Assembly (NCBI GenBank): GCA_963921935.1
Contig: OY998175.1
Location: 161,074,809-161,138,808 of the forward strand
Length of the DNA stretch: 64,000 bases
Origin: Galeruca laticollis
Lineage: Eukaryota > Arthropoda > Insecta > Coleoptera > Chrysomelidae
Direction: 5' to 3'
Below are positions 62,335-64,000 of the stretch, in pieces; position 1 is the first letter of the stretch; each line of letters opens with the position of its first letter. Both the position numbers and the translations under genes were made by a program. The notes beneath the pieces were generated by a model. That model saw only the letters and a list, made by a program, of their open reading frames with translations, made no database searches and was not told where the DNA came from.

Positions 62335-64000
62335 CTACAGCTCGCCTTCCAGTTCCAAGGTTCTAATGAACTCTAGTATTTGGGACGGCTTCAGCGAGGT
62401 TAGGTCCTCACTCTTACAAGTTTCTTGTCCAAACCATTTCTTGCGTTGGCTTGCAATGGCGAGGCATTCCAGAACTAGGTGATCAGGAGTTTCATCCGCC
62501 TCCCCACAGAATCTACACTCGTCAATCTCTGCTAGACCTATTCTCATTAAGTGCTTCCTAAGGCGGCAGTGTCCTGTAAGAAAGCCCGTGAGGAGATGTA
62601 GCTTATCTTTACTGAGGTCCAAATATTTTTTGGACCTAGCAGTGTCAAAGTTCCCCAGGAACTTTTTGGAATGTTCCAGCCCGGGAAGGCACCGCCAAAG
62701 TGCTTTTCTTTCGGTTTCCTCTTTCTTTCGAAACTCTTTCTTGTAGGAGCAATTTGCTACACCACAGAAATGCTCCGGGCCAATAAAGGGCATTTGTGCT
62801 CCTTTCCTGGCAAGTGTATTAGCCTCTTCATTTCCCGTGATTCCCGAGTGGCCAGGAACCCAGACTAAAGAGACCCTGTTATTCTTGCCTAATTCATCAA
62901 GTTTTCTTCGGCACTCCCATGCCAACTTTGAGTCAATGACATGGGAGCTCAATGCTTTGATAGCTGCTTGACTATCAGAATGGATCGATATGTCACATTT
63001 CTGGTAGTTTCTTTCTAGGTTCATTTCCACGCATCTTTCAATCGCAAGTATTTCTGCCTGAAAGACGCTCGGGAAGGAGCCTAACGATAATGAGTATCTG
63101 GTGCCAGGCCCAAATACTCCAGCCCCTGCTCCAATAGTGGTTTTTGAACCATCCGTATACCATCTAATGGTGTTTTCTTTGAGAGTTTGGGTGGTGTATT
63201 CCCTTTCCCAGTCTCTCCTCGTATTTAGCATCGTGGTGAAATTCTTTTCGATGCTTACTTTCCTGATCATTTCGTCACTGGGAAGATTCGCTAATGAGAT
63301 GTATCTTGTCAGAGAGGACCAAGCTCCCTGATTTTTAATACTCTCATTGCCTGAACCTTCCTTAGATATTCTAAGAATTGCCTCTTGGGCAGATCTTTCT
63401 ATCACCAGATGTAGAGGTGTGAGATCTGTAATGATCTCAAGTGCCCTAGTTGGACACGTTCTCATAGTTCCAGTGATACACACACAGGCAAGCCTTTGAA
63501 CTTTATCGAGGGTTTTCCTCGTGCTGTACTGACTTGCTTTTGTGTGCCAAACTATTGCCCCATACGTAATTGCTGGTCTCACAATCATGGCGTACATCCA
63601 TCGCAGTATTTTTGGGTTACAGCCCCACCTCTTACCAGCTAGATTGCTGCACGCCATCAAAGCTCTTATTGCTTTACTAGCAGTTATTTCAACATGCTTA
63701 TTCCACAGAAGCTTACTGTCTAGGGTTATCCCTAGATATTTAACCTCTCATTTCCATTCTATGATTTCTCCATTTAAGGATATGGGTTTCATGGCTGGAA
63801 GTGTTCTTTTCCGGGTAAATTGAACTTGCCTCTGACTATTAAAACTATGTCATCGGCGTAACCCATACATTCGAAGCCAAGACCGTTAGCCTGTTGAGCA
63901 ACTCATCTACTACGAGGCTCCATAGAATGGGAGATATCACTCCCCCTTGAGGTGTCCCCCGAGTGGCTTTAACTGAGGTGGTGTCTCAGCTATCCTCGTT
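62335..64000 (-). pseudogene. Non-LTR element C: RT end and RNase H, cut by window edge
   Basis: The open frame 63660..62335 (441 residues) has an RT thumb-like region (WMYAMIVRPAITYGAIVW, LDKVQRLACVCITG), then RNase H (IRWYTDGSKT, FQAEILAIERCVEM, SIHSDSQAAIKAL, VPGHSGITGNEEANTLARKG) and a C-terminal C..C..H..C segment (CRFCGEADETPDHLVLEC). To the right, in broken frames, EVKYLGITLDSKLLWNKHV and TPQGGVISPILWSLVVDELL give the earlier RT, with damage where Y-A-D-D should be. It differs from elements A and B and may belong to the Jockey/R1/LOA side. The 3' untranslated part runs left to about 62280 with a C run at 62304..62313 (G run in element sense). Confidence 0.8.

Overview
The window is AT-rich, repeat-dense animal nuclear DNA, most likely from an insect and plausibly a beetle. 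The evidence is spliced genes with GT..AG introns, arthropod-type THAP, DUF4806 and DUF7869-like proteins, and a mix of mariner, Harbinger, pogo, hAT, BEL/Pao, Ty3/Gypsy, Penelope, I-like and RTE elements. The species cannot be fixed from sequence alone. No bacterial genes, CRISPR arrays, rRNA or tRNA genes were seen.

Host genes are a minority. On the + strand, three C-terminal exons of the phosphorylase kinase beta regulatory subunit (7687..13062) surround a 4.1 kb intron that holds Penelope debris, a ~410-bp tandem repeat, a MITE and a THAP-domain gene on the opposite strand (9816..11305). A DUF4806-type gene with an in-frame stop spans 23367..29196 and was split by a pogo-like transposon. 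The last exon of a PPT2-like lysosomal thioesterase lies at 60274..60472 on the minus strand.

Nested insertions dominate the layout, and many carry target-site duplications I could read. (1) 4324..7551: a mariner interrupted by a Harbinger element (TSD TTA). (2) 13250..21960: a DNA-transposon-like unit with 34-bp terminal inverted repeats whose single long gene encodes a DUF7869-like protein, split by a full-length minus-strand I-like non-LTR element. (3) 23695..28509: a pogo-like element containing a BEL/Pao deletion derivative (identical-length 229-bp LTRs, TSD ATGCC). (4) about 30476..52470: a Penelope-like element split by an I-like element (14-bp TSD), itself split in ORF1 by a nearly intact minus-strand Ty3/Gypsy element (32541..44930; ~1967-bp LTRs with one substitution and one 1-bp indel; TSD AGTT), plus a truncated 17.6-like Gypsy. 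(5) 52598..53581: a hAT deletion derivative (TSD ATTGTAAC). (6) 54592..59871: a second mariner interrupted by a gag-less BEL/Pao element (TSD AGAAG). The window ends inside another non-LTR element on the minus strand.

The two most unusual items are the young Gypsy element and the DUF7869 unit. The Gypsy element has a SAP-domain Gag, a candidate -1 slippery site, a pol with 99-bp internal repeats, two extra ORFs after pol in the env position (one with a SUMO-interaction-like motif, one with a Gag-like zinc-knuckle pair) and a leader built of repeats of its own primer-binding site. The DUF7869 unit suggests that this uncharacterised protein family belongs to a TIR-bounded DNA transposon.
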